This document shows positions 47,706 through 64,000 of a stretch of DNA of 64,000 nt, in pieces. The stretch comes from Caprimulgus europaeus (taxonomy: Eukaryota > Chordata > Aves > Caprimulgiformes > Caprimulgidae). The first letter of the stretch is position 1; every line of letters begins with the position of its first letter. A program made the translations under genes and the position numbers. The notes beneath the pieces are model-generated. The model was not told the origin of the DNA, searched no databases, and was given only the letters and a program-made list of their open reading frames with translations. The stretch is taken from NCBI GenBank assembly GCA_907165065.1, contig OU015529.1:5071054-5135053 (forward strand), in the 5' to 3' direction.

Positions 47706-48178
47706 CTGAGAACACGCTCTCATTTAGTTTTTTAACATATTACAGTATATTTTTCATACTTGCTGAAGGAAAGATGCACATTCTCCTAAGGAATATTCAC
47801 ATTAATTCGACAAAGGAGGCAAATTTTATTTCTGTGTTGTAAAACTTGCCAGGGAATTTTTGTCTAAGATGTGGTTGGTATTTTACATGTAGCCTTTCAA
47901 AAAAGCTGTGAGAGTGCTCTAAGAATTGGAAATCATTTATGTGCTTTGGGTTGCTAAATTTAAGTTGCTTGCACTTAATCCCAAGAAACTTTCTACAAAC
48001 ATAGAAGAGAATGTGTGTCCTGAAACACAGGATGCAATCATCAGGCTATTTACTAGGCAAGACAAAATATATTAACCATAAAATAGGAAAGGTTGATGCA
48101 GTGACACATGGATAATGTATTGGAGACATACTTATCCTTGAAAATGTAGCTACTCCAAACTGGAAAAACAAACAGAAG

Positions 48179-48345
48179 CAACTTGCCCAAGGAAGTTTTG
48201 GATGCCCCCTCCCTGGAAGTGTTCTCGGCCAGGTTGGATGAGGCTTTGAGCAACCTGGTCTAGTGGAAGGTGTCCCTGCTGCTGGCAGGGGGGTTGGAAC
48301 TGGATGAGCTTTAAGGTCCCTTCCAGCCCAGTCTATGATTTTATG
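48179..48345 (+). mobile_element. CR1 LINE 3' end fragment in the IKZF5 3' region
   Basis: About 165 bases ending TCTATGATTTTATGA, with the CCCTGCTGCTGGCAGGGGGG motif. It is the inverted near-copy of the fragment at 44.4 kb. Confidence 0.93.
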
Positions 48346-50113
48346 AACTTTCACAAATAAAATTAATTTGTTGTAAAACTTGCTTTAATCTGATGAAGGT
48401 TAATAATAAGATTTTGCTTAGTACAGCCTAAACTCATCATGCTAAGGCTCAAACACTAATTTAACTATCATCATTTTTAAAACTCATTGCAGAAGTAGAA
48501 GATAACAGGTTATCAGGAATGAAACTCCACTAGGAAAGAGTTAAAAGCTTGTCCTTCACTTGTTATACAAAGGAAAAAATTAAACCTGACACCTTAACTC
48601 CACTTTACCAAATTTTACATGTCATTCTTTTTAAACAGTCATAATAAAGAGCTTGTAGAACTAATATATATTCCATGAGATTTTTAACTGCCTTAAAACT
48701 AATTTGTACAGATCAATTTGCACAATTAGACTTCTGTCTCGCTGACAGAAGTTCTAAGAGAAACAAAGTAAAGGTTTACAAATTAAAAACAATTGGTTCA
48801 GTTTTATCTCGGGCTGAGCTACCACTGAGAAGTTGCCTGTATGTGTGGAAGTTGTATCATCGAGTTTATTGTAAACTTGAGCTAACTGGGTTTGTCTGGT
48901 CCCTTCTCACAAATTTGTTGTCCTTTTTTTGCTCTGCTGGAACTAAGGGGAAGGGCTTCTGGGTTCTCTGAACTGTTCACGTTGTAGGCAAATACCAACC
49001 AGCTGTGACTGCATTTGAAGTCATCTTGATTAATAATTGTAGGTGGCAAATGGTCACTGAGGATGGATGTGAAGTCCATTGCACATGTTTATTTTATTTT
49101 TTATACTGTACATCTTACTTTAGAAGCACCTAGGCTAACAGACAGGCACTTTAACATAAAACACAATAGAACATCCGAGCTGAATTAATAAAAGCTCTTC
49201 AGATGCTACACAGGAATTTGTAATGTTTCAAAAAGTGAAGAACTGTTACTTTTCCCATATTTTAGATGTGCACTTTTACCTTAGTTTGTCTTGAGACAAG
49301 TTAAAACTTCCCTTACATATTTCCCTTTTCCTATTAGCAAAATATAGCAGCAGATGTGTTTTGTTAAAAGCAGGAAGATTTTACTAATGTTCTGCAAGTC
49401 AGAGGTTGGAAGCTGAGTAGCAAATGTTTGATTTACTCAAATCTGTATTGTTATGGCAGCTAAAGCTTCCCAAAGCCAGTGGAAAAACTCACGATGACTT
49501 CAATGCAGGGAAAACCACCCTTCTGAGAATTTTAGCTTTAGATGTAATTTTGTACTTTAATTAATTTACCTACTGTTGAGTTTTCCATGCTAGTAGCCAG
49601 TTGAAGGAACTGGATTCTTGGCTGCACATAGTCTCGTAGGAAGGAGGTCAAAAACTCACCACTGAATTATTTCCAGTGTAGCAAAGATAAATAATAACAC
49701 CTCACTTCTAAGAATGTTTTTGATTTCAGGCCTCATTCAAAATCCATGTCAGCAGATTTGTAAAACAGAATGGAATTTCCAATTTTCATAAGGACACTCT
49801 TTATAATTCCAAAATACCTCGTTGTTGCTTTAGACTTTTAAAATTTATTTTATAAATGAAACAGCAACTCTGTGTGCATAAAACATAGAGACACCTTTGT
49901 TTGAAGGATTAAAAGTTGATTGAGCTGGAATCCAGTTGGAAGTTACTGCTCCTGCACAGGTTTTGTAACATGCCTCTTCCAGTGAAAGAATGGTGTAGAA
50001 ATTAGAGCTTTTGATCACATATTGACACATTAAATTGGAAATTTGGCTAAAATATGATATTAGAACTACAAATGCCACTGTTACAGACCATTACAGTTAG
50101 TATTTTATAGAGG

Positions 50114-50262
50114 TGTGATGGTTTCACTGGGCCAGCCCTTGGCCAGCAGCCAACACAGCCGTTCACCCACTGCCTCCCCACCCCCAGGGATAGGGGAGAG
50201 GATTGGGGGGCAAGGGGAAGGAGACTCGTAGGGGGAGGTAAGAGCAATTTAATCTTATTGAA
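50114..50262 (-). mobile_element. Truncated LTR, same avian family (copy D)
   Basis: Begins TGTGATGGTTTCACTGGGCC and follows the family through GGGATAGGGGAGAGGATTGG and GCAATTTAAT, then stops. The remaining part of the LTR is missing. Confidence 0.8.
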
Positions 50263-51732
50263 AAGGGGCCCTTATTTAGGAGGGGATCCTGGTGTTGAGG
50301 GAGAATGTATGTTCTTGATAGAACTCAGTATGGAAAAAAAACCTAACCCCAAACTGTCCAAATTGCTGTTCAGAAGTATTTTAATCCTGCTGACTTAATA
50401 CCAGTTTTGCTTTCGAGTACCGAAGGAAACAAAAAATAACTTGAATATCTAAGAACTGTTGAAAAATTATCAGAATTTTTTCCCTTCTTTCCTTGTGCAA
50501 GCTCCTCTTTGCAGAGGGGGGGTTCTTAGGTGGCAGCAGGCTTTGGTGTTCATCCCTCGATTCTGCAACCAGAGCTGTGGGGTGAATCCCTCACCGTGTC
50601 CTTGTCCTTCCCAGAGCAGGATTCTTAATTTTTCACCATAATACCACGTGTTTGTTGTGCCAAAGAGTGCTCGGACTAGATCTGTTTCCTCCTGTCTCCT
50701 GAGTCGGTTTGGAAGGTGTACTTTTCCTATATAGTTTCTCATAATGTTGTATTCACTATTTACTACAATTTAAAGACCAGAATTAATACTGGAAAATTGT
50801 TTTGGAGTGTGATCCTGACAGTTCCCTGGCACAAGCAAGCCTTACTCGGAGTCAACGAGGGATATTTGTCAGGAATTGTGGGATTGAGTCCTTGCTTAGT
50901 AGGATTTTTCACACTGAGTTCTCTGTGTGCTACTCTGCACTAATTTCGTTTCAAAAAACCCCAAACAGATCCTTATATTATAATATTACAAGGTGGGAAT
51001 CAGCATTTTAACTTGTATTAACAGGGAAGTTTGGGAATGAGCTGAAATTTTTCCACTGTTAAGTTCTGTAGTTGCAAAACATGGAATTTGTGTGGTTTTG
51101 TTGTTTTTTTTTATTGTAATAGATTATTTTACAGATTAGTTGACATTTTAAACGTGCACTATTTATAATACTTATTATTTTTGAGACTGAATATTCCAAT
51201 GAAGATGCAAATATTAGACTGAAGATCTTAGTAGATTATCTCAGTTAATACTTAAACCAACTGTGAAACAGCTGATATAGGACAAAATAGTTGTTTTTTT
51301 TCACAGATAAAATGTTTAGATGAAGAGGATTTTGATGTAAAATGTTGATTGGCATTTTAACATAAAACTCAGTGCTGGAAGATGTGTCCCAAGAATATTT
51401 CCTAACAAAAAGATCTGTTGCTGTTTGTTTTGTTCCAGAATGTTTGGGAAGTTTGCTTCCTTTTTTTGTTTGTTTGTTTGTTTCTTTTTGACGAAGGGAA
51501 TGTAATTTAGAAATCTTCACTGGCAAGTTTTCCATTAATTTTAAGCTTCTTTGAAAATCTCCAACAAATGGATGTTCTGCTGCAGGAAATCTGTTCCCCG
51601 CTGAAGCATTTTTCATTGAGCAATCCTCGTGTACGTGCTTCTGAGTACCTGCTTTGTTAATAATAATAATGTATTTCAGTGTAAAAAAGCATATTTTATA
51701 TGCAAAAATTGAAGACTTGTTAAGAGTTGTCA

Positions 51733-51745
51733 AATAAATTTTATT
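51733..51745. terminator. Palindromic poly(A) signal between convergent genes
   Basis: AATAAATTTTATT places AATAAA on the plus strand (51733-51738) and on the minus strand (51740-51745). It could serve both IKZF5 and PSTK transcripts. A T/TG-rich stretch follows on the plus side. Confidence 0.5.
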
Positions 51746-52744
51746 GTGTAGTGAATGTTTTCAGATGACAAGGTTAATTCTGAAATAACTCTATCTAGCT
51801 TAGTTCATGTTGTGAAGCTTTGCTTTTGTAAAATAAGAATAAAATAACACTTTCTAATTAAAAGTCTTATTTCTTAATTGCATGTGGAACTAGTGAACTG
51901 CTCATGACTAGCTGTGGTCAGGAAGGTAAGCCAGGAGCAGTGGTGCATTTACCTTTCAGTCTATTTAATTTAAAAAGTATTAATTTTGGTGCTGAACCAG
52001 GACACGTTTTTAGTCCTTTCCACTGTTACCTTGCACATTTGGTCATCTCCCTATTTCCTTTTTCTCAAGAGTGTTTCTGTGTCTGAAATCAAGAGTTTCT
52101 CTCATGGTGAGGTGGTTGTCATGGCAAACAGAACTTCTGTGTATGTTGGTATCAGCAACTCCAAAGGTGGCACCAGGTTTTGAGTTCCTTTGGGATGTAG
52201 GAGTGAATCCTACGTGTGTGTGGACGCGCACACAACTCGCAAGTTTCGGGTTCTTTGCAGTTTCCATCAGGGAAACAAGCAGAGCAGGCAGGAGCCATCC
52301 ATCTCCCTTCTTGATTTTATACCTCCCAGGCACAGACTCTGGAAATGCTCAGCTCCCTGTTTGACAGCAGAGCAGAGCAGAGCAGGTCACCATCCAAGGT
52401 GCTCTTCAGAACCGCAGCTGCAGGAGGCTCCGGGAAGGTTGGGGTTAGTCCCGTTGTAAGCAGGATACAGGACTAAATGACTTCTAAGTGTTCCTCCCAC
52501 CCCAACTTCTTCTAAGAATCTGTTTTAATAAAACCTAAGGATGGTTTGTTGTTAGCTTGAACTTCAAAGTCCAACACAATACACTAGACAGTATTTCTCC
52601 TCCATAACATGGGGACAGGAGTTAGGGCACAAGCCTCCAGAGAAGGAAGCCGTATCTCTCAGATGTTTTCAGCTGTACTGCTGAGAGAATACTGTGTTTT
52701 AAACACTCTGGACCCTTAAAAAAGCACCAACATTCTCTGTGTCA

Positions 52745-52950
52745 TCATTTAAAAATATATTTATTAACTACATTGGCTGCCTCATGTTGGAATGAGGAAA
52801 TGAGACTCGTAGCAGGGTCAGAACATTGATTTTGTGTGCAAATTTGGTTTTTCAAATTATTTCCTTGCCGCAAGTCTTCCAAAAAGTCTGCTTTGAGTTT
52901 GTTAAGTTCTTCTGCCAGGCTCTTCATCTCACTTGGGAGCACATTTTTAT
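52745..52950 (-). CDS. PSTK: PSTK exon 6 (terminal)
   Basis: Acceptor TTCTTTTAG, then DKNVLPSEMKSLAEELNKL and on to NVVNKYIFK and TGA. Confidence 0.95.
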
Positions 52951-55588
52951 CTAAAAGAAAATTAAAAGCTGAACTTTTAATAAATTTCATGTTTCAAACC
53001 CAAAATTTACAGACTTTGACTCCCATTCTACAAATAACTGTGACCAGACTCCGGAAGGCCATTGCCTCGGTCACACCTGAAGGGTTGGGATTCTCTAACA
53101 GTTGACCCCGAGGGAGTTTCATGGGTTGAGTGCTCCATTGCCAGCTAGCACCTGGAACGTGCCACACGCACCTTTGGCATCCTTCATGGTCCGGGAGATG
53201 ATGCGCCTGCAGGTCTGATCGGCCTGATGGACAGCACTAGCTGCAGAGATGGCTCGGTCTGCTTCCTACCCAGGGTGAGCAGCAGAAAGGAGGAACACAG
53301 GCAAACACATTCAGTTTGATTCAGACTGTCCTCAGCTTTTGAAAACAAGTCATGCAGTGACTGGTGCCATGCACACCTGCTCCTTTGAACTGGGAGGCAG
53401 GTGTGTGTGACATTACAAAGTGAACATTATTTTCCTCAGAGGGATGCGAGAGCTCCAAAAAGCATTTTTTTTTACTACTGTAGAACACATAACAACATTC
53501 TTACAGTGGTTCAGTGGTTTAACTTAATAAGGGGACAGAAGAACCAGTTTCAAACAGGATTAACTCTTCTGTGTATGCTTTTGTGATCAAGGAATGCAAT
53601 AGGTAATTCTCAGTTTCTGCAACTCAGGAATAATTAACCCGCTCGTTCACCATCCCCTGGAAGAGCCCTGATGGTGGAGACAAGCACTGCTACCTTTTGC
53701 TCAGTGTTCTCCTCGTTTTGCTTCACAGGATTTTCCAAAGCAGTACTCAGCAAACTCATGATCATCTGCTCACTAAGAAAACAAACAAAAGAGTCATCAG
53801 CATTAATCAAACAGTTTCACTGAACACTTTTGCTTTCATTTTGTAATGACACAGAAAAAAAACCCCACAAGTTTCTGGTTAAATTTATGAAGTAATCAAT
53901 GAAATAATCTTTATACAGCCAGTTAGATGAGAACCAATTACAACTAAAACTACAGCCAATTATTTCCAGTCCTAATGTTTCAGACAATTCACATCAATTT
54001 ACAACAACAGTTTCGAAGCACGATCAGTTTTGAGTTTAACTCTGCAAAGAACGTTGGCTGCGAGTTCCCAACAACTGGCATCTATTGTGTGAAACTCACT
54101 GGCTTCCAAAAATCACCAGATGGAATATTTTTTACACACTGTTTAGTGTAAAAAGCTTCTACCCACTCCTTAATGAAAAGAGTGCTCAGTGAAAACCCCA
54201 GTGTCGATACAGAAACGCACTTCTCCTCTGAAGCGCTCTCAGAACTTCTCAGAATGAGGCTGTTCCGTTCCCAAGCGTTTTTCTTGAGATCTGGCATCTC
54301 TATTTTTCTTGCCATTAAAGATATTGTCTGGTCAGGTAATGGGTGACTTCTCAGACGATTTCTCTGCAAGCAGCAGTCGAGGGGACACTCTAAAAACAAC
54401 TGGCAGAAGCTCAAGGAATCTAAAAGAACATAAAGAGATAATTTTTACCTTTAAACTGTTTGGGTAAGAATTTCTGAGAGCAACATGCATGAGAAAGGGT
54501 TTACACAAATGAGTAACTTCTCCACTAGTTGTGAACCTAAAGAGAACACAGAGCTGAGGAGGACACAAACTATTTTACTTTCAAGGCTGCTCCAGTGGTA
54601 ACTTCCGAGATCAACACACATAAGAAAAGCTCTAAGTAACCTCTCCATTTCTAGTAATACAGCAATAGTTATGGTAATACTTACTATACTGCTGGAATCT
54701 AGAAATTAAGAATAACAAATTCTGCAAGAATACTTAAAAGAAACACAGTTAAAGAAAATGCAACTTCCTACAAAGCTGAAAAGGTTTTTAGGCAGGGGAA
54801 GGAAGAGTACTTACATTTGCGAGCCAGCTGGTACACCTCGTACCTCATGCTCTGGTAATAGAAATTATCATCCAAGATGAGGCAGATCCGGTGCGGGCCC
54901 GCTCCGGCACAGCCCTCCGGCGAGGGGAGCAGCCCCTGCCCGCGGCAGTCGGTCAATAAGCGCTGCCAGGCCGGCTGTGGGGCGGCGGCGGGGGCTGCCG
55001 GCGGCTCCCCGGTGAGCAGCGCCCGCAGAAGCCGCTCCAGGCACTGCAGCAGCTCACGCCGGCTCTGTTTCCAGCGGGGCAGCTGCGGAGGGAGGCGGCG
55101 GAGCAGTGAAGGCCCGCGCACCCGCCCCGCCCCAGCTCCCCGCGGTACCGCCCGGCCCTCGCCCGCCGCCACCGCCCGCCCGGCCCCGGCCCCCGGCCAA
55201 GGGACACGCCGCGTTGCCTGGCAACGGCCGCCGCGCGACCAGCGACGCCATTGCGCGACGCGCCCCGCCTGGCCAATGAGAGCGGAGAGCACTCAGCGGG
55301 GTGGAGGAGTCGCACTGACCAATGGGAGCGGCTCCTCCCCCGGCTCGCGCGGGCGGAAGGCCTCCGGCGGGATCAGTTCGTCGTAGGTGAGGAGGGCGCA
55401 GGCCCAGCCCGGGCGCTGCAGCAGGCGGCGGCGGAGGGCGCGGGCCAGGGTGGATTTGCCGGCTGCCGGTAGCCCGCACAGCAGGCACAGGCACAGCCCC
55501 ACCCGGGCGCACCCGCCGCCGCCGCCCTGCTGCTGCTGCTGCTCCTCCGCCGCCGCCAGCGCCCGGCCGCCGCTCCCGCTGTGCGCAT
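52745..55588 (-). CDS. PSTK: O-phosphoseryl-tRNA(Sec) kinase (gene span, 6 exons)
   Basis: Phosphorylates Ser-tRNA(Sec), the step before SEPSECS makes selenocysteinyl-tRNA. Exons on the minus strand: (55588)55502-55320, 55082-54815, 54419-54221, 53772-53694, 53265-53172, 52950-52745. They join in phase from the P-loop onward to 342 residues plus an unresolved N-terminus. The Walker A motif GLPAAGKST is in exon 1; DDNFYYQSMRYEVYQLAR, strongly conserved in the family, ends exon 2; LAEELNKLKADFLEDL is in exon 6. There is no in-frame ATG upstream of the P-loop: the best candidate ATG (55588, M-R-T-A) is one base out of frame. The gene has a CpG-island promoter and converges on IKZF5. Confidence 0.95.
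53172..53265 (-). CDS. PSTK: PSTK exon 5
   Basis: 94 bases encoding EADRAISAASAVHQADQTC to SRTMKDAK. Donor AAAG/GTGCGT. Confidence 0.93.
53694..53772 (-). CDS. PSTK: PSTK exon 4
   Basis: 79 bases encoding EQMIMSLLSTALENPVKQ to NTEQK. Acceptor TTTCTTAG. Confidence 0.92.
54221..54419 (-). CDS. PSTK: PSTK exon 3
   Basis: 199 bases encoding (Y)SLSFCQLFLECPLDCCLQR through ARKIEMPD and KKNAWERNSLIL. The donor GAGAA/GTGCGT is chosen by phase with exon 4. Confidence 0.93.
54815..55082 (-). CDS. PSTK: PSTK exon 2
   Basis: 268 bases. The first part is GC-rich and poorly conserved (alanine/proline stretch AAPAAAPQPAW); the end is the conserved LILDDNFYYQSMRYEVYQ. Donor T/GTAAGT. Confidence 0.94.
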
Positions 55589-55720
55589 GCGCGGGGTCCT
55601 CCCTTTTGAGGCCCCCTGGCGGTCCGTGCGCGTGCCCGAGGCTCCGGCTCGGTTCGGTGTCGGTAACGAAACAACGGGCGGTCGGGAACCCGCCGGCGGC
55701 AACGGGCGCTCACAGCCCAG
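54860..55720. promoter_or_regulatory. CpG island at the PSTK 5' end
   Basis: Dense CpG sequence covering PSTK exons 1-2 and the region just upstream. CCAAT boxes occur within it (for example CCAATG at 55273-55278 and 55319-55324, in intron/exon sequence). Confidence 0.8.
55320..55502 (-). CDS. PSTK: PSTK exon 1 (in-frame part with the P-loop)
   Basis: 61 codons from a GTG, with LCLLCGLPAAGKSTLARAL. The donor TTG/GTCAGT is in phase with exon 2. The true exon probably begins at the ATG at 55588, but that start is out of frame in this sequence. Confidence 0.85.
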
Positions 55721-55729
55721 AGGCCAATC

Positions 55730-56333
55730 ACCGTGTCCTGGGCTGCACCCAGAGCAGCGTGGGCAGCAGGGCCAGGGAGGGGATTCTGCCCCTCTGCTCC
55801 GCTCTCCTGAGACCCCACCTGCAGTGCTGCCTCCAGTGCTGGGGCCACCAACAGCACAAGGACATGGAGCTACTGGAGCCAGTCCAGAGGAGGCCACGAG
55901 GATGATGCCAGGGCTGGAGCAGCTCTGCTGTGAGGACAGGCTGAGAGAGTTGGGGCTGTTCAGCCTGGAGAAGAGAAGGCTCCGGGAGACCTTCTAGTGG
56001 CCTCCCAGTACCTGAAGGGGCTCCAAGAAAGCTGGGGCCAAACATTTCAGTGGGGCCTGTAGCAATAGCACAAGAGGTGAGGGTTTTAAACTAAAAGAGA
56101 GGAGATTTAGACCAGGTAGAAAGAAGAAATTTTTTACACTGAGGGTGAAACCCTGGCCCAGGCTCCCCAGAGAGGTGGTAGAAGCCCCATCCCTGGAAAC
56201 ATTCAAGGTCAGGTTGGACAGGGCTCTGAGCAACCTGGTCTGGTTGGAGATGTCCCTGCTCACTGCATGGGGGTTGGACTAGATGACTTTGAAAGCCCCT
56301 TTCCAGCCCAAACCAGTCTGTGACTATTCTGTC
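55730..56333 (+). mobile_element. CR1 LINE 3' fragment directly upstream of PSTK
   Basis: About 600 bases of plus-strand CR1: the translation shows [17 protein letters not shown], then the untranslated tail with GGTGGTAGAAGCCCC and CCAAACCAGTCTGTGA. The left end lies only about 140 bases from the candidate PSTK start codon. The left border is approximate. Confidence 0.92.
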
Positions 56334-56472
56334 ACAGGTGTGCCCAGCGGTGCCTTTTGTTATGATCATAAAACCAAAATACTACCAAGAACGCTGACAC
56401 TGCTGATTTATGTTAAATTATATTATTGTAATGTACTTGTTAATAAGGTCTAAATGATAAGAACATTTAATT

Positions 56473-56566
56473 TAGTGGAAGGTGTCCCTGCTGCTGGCAG
56501 GGGGGTTGGAACTGGATGATCTTGAAGGTCCCTTCCAACCCAAACCAGTCTGTGATTCTATGAATT
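56473..56566 (+). mobile_element. CR1 LINE 3' end fragment
   Basis: About 95 bases: GGAAGGTGTCCCTGCTGCTG to CAGTCTGTGATTCTATGAAT. A severely 5'-truncated copy. Confidence 0.93.
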
Positions 56567-57546
56567 GATAATAAAAATTTAATATTCCAAGGAATTAAAA
56601 ACAGAGAACGGTTCTTCAGAAGCCACTTCTTGCCAGGGCAGTGTATTTGGGGTTCTTTGATCCAGCTCTTCTCTGAAACGGCCACAGCTCCCTCCCTGCC
56701 AGCGCATGTTTCTCTGTGTAGCAGCTCCTGCATTAGCAGTAACTTCACACGTTCTCTTTGACATCAGTACCGCTTCCTCCGTGTCCCATTTCACATGACA
56801 ACTTTAGCTGTTGCTTTTGTAGTGGAATCTGTTTCCAGCCAAAATCTCAACCACTAAACATTAAACCACTGGGAAGGTGCAGAATGTATTTCTTGATAGA
56901 CCATATTTTCTTTAACAACAGGGATGGCTTGGGTTTTTTTTTAAACTCGAGACATTATCTGCAGAGTTTCTTTCCGTTGTTAGTGTCCCAGTGTGAGGTT
57001 ACTTTTATAAGTGACCTGAACTGGAAAGTAAGGCAGCTCGTAGGTAATGAGAGGTGGGATCTGGCTCCCCAGGACACGGCTCAGAGCAGTGCACAGGAGC
57101 TGTCAGTGCCAGGGAGATGGTCCAGGAGGCAGACAGACTGCAGCCTTCCCCAGATGTCAGTCTCCACTCTCATTTTCACAGCAGCACAGGACTAGAGATG
57201 AATAAATTCTGTCTGTAAATAACTGAATTCACTTCTCTTTGGGCTGCCAAGGAAGGCTGTGCTTCAGAAGATGCCTGTTTTCTGATGCTGTTACAGAGTT
57301 CATCTAACAAGAGCTGAACTTGAGGCTTCTGATTTAAAAAAACCCAAGAGGTGAGGTAGAAGAGGCACAAACACAGCCAGCAGCAAGCAGCAAAACAATG
57401 GGACGTTACAAAATCTGCAGTCAGTGCCTCTGAGCATCAGGTCCTTTCCAGAAGCAGGTGCTTTCTGAAGGCCTTTGGCTGCAATCTGTCAGTTTTTTTC
57501 AGTCCAGGTACTTGTCAGGATTGGTTGAGGTTTCACAGGAAACTTC
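56567..57546. other. Intergenic or 3' UTR of the ADAM-like gene
   Basis: No known repeat was recognised. An orphan minus-strand exon-like segment sits at 57176-57328. The rest is unremarkable. Confidence 0.4.
57176..57328 (-). other. Orphan terminal-exon-like segment
   Basis: Acceptor TTTTTTTAAATCAG, then an open frame of 50 codons (KPQVQLLLDELCNSIRKQ to ISSPVLL) and TGA. Its phase does not fit the ADAM chain. It would fit (phase 0) after a donor GTGAAA inside the 57.6-kb exon if that exon were read in another frame. Not recognised. Confidence 0.3.
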
Positions 57547-63620
<6,074 letters not shown>

Positions 63621-64000
63621 TCACCTCACTCTATAGCTAGGGATGTACACCATCAAACCAAGTGCATGGACAAACCAATCTATAAATACACCCTCTCTCT
63701 TGTGTGTTTTGAGGTCGAAAACCTTCTGCTTTCACAGAAACCAGCATATTGTTTGGCTGTATTTTTTCACTCCAAGTCATCAGAAAAACATCTGTTCTGA
63801 TGTGTAGTGGCACAGGGGTATAGGAGAGATTTAAACAGACACTAAAAGAAGCAGAACACTTTGTTTTTTAAATGGCACTTCTTACCATCCTTTCCCCCAT
63901 CTCATTTCTCCACTACACTAAGAGTTTGATATAGAGAAACGTTGGTATCTTTTCATGACTGAGAAGAAGGTCTAACACAATGGAACCAGGGTTTGCTGAC

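Larger units (their letters stand above)
47706..51743 (+). other. IKZF5: Probable IKZF5 3' UTR
   Basis: About 4 kb of AT-rich sequence after the stop with no further gene. AATAAA signals occur at several points, the last strong ones at 51733-51738 and 51838-51843. A CR1 fragment and a truncated LTR lie inside. The extent is inference; shorter forms are possible. Confidence 0.5.

Noticed and set aside
54877-55905. Open frames of up to 267 codons around the PSTK 5' end
   Set aside because: GC-rich composition and CR1 sequence explain them; they run across PSTK exons in wrong frames.

Overview
This is a stretch of bird nuclear DNA. It carries many CR1 LINE copies, one with a near-complete endonuclease/reverse transcriptase frame, and solo LTRs of a shared avian family. 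It also holds a vertebrate gene block whose exons I could place splice site by splice site. The species cannot be named from the sequence. The order ACADSB - IKZF5 - PSTK matches human 10q26 read in reverse.

Layout. 1-21.8 kb holds no recognised gene. It contains a solo LTR with a perfect 5-bp target duplication, a 34-bp minisatellite, a 0.65-kb tandem duplication, two CR1 copies (one about 2.85 kb with an open 913-codon frame) and, on the minus strand at 15-18.4 kb, a few exon-like segments of unknown identity. 21.8-39.15 kb is ACADSB on the minus strand: 11 coding exons in perfect phase, 431 residues. 38.8-39.7 kb is a CpG island forming a divergent promoter with IKZF5. 39.3-51.8 kb is IKZF5 on the plus strand: two non-coding exons, three coding exons, 419 residues and a long TE-bearing 3' region. 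52.7-55.6 kb is PSTK on the minus strand: six exons, with an unresolved start-codon frame. 57.5-63.6 kb is the 3' part of an ADAM9-like gene on the minus strand, from disintegrin to cytoplasmic tail; its metalloprotease half would lie beyond the right edge.

How the genes relate. ACADSB (mitochondrial isoleucine breakdown) and IKZF5 (zinc-finger repressor) share a promoter with mirrored YY1-type motifs and a central TCTCGCGA element. IKZF5 and PSTK (selenocysteine-tRNA synthesis) converge, and a palindromic AATAAATTTTATT between them could end both transcripts. The ADAM-like gene lies upstream of PSTK on the same strand. The products do not share a pathway; the arrangement is conserved synteny. 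The main points for a second look are the PSTK start frame, the unexplained exon-like chain, the ADAM paralogue, and several hairpins and duplications.
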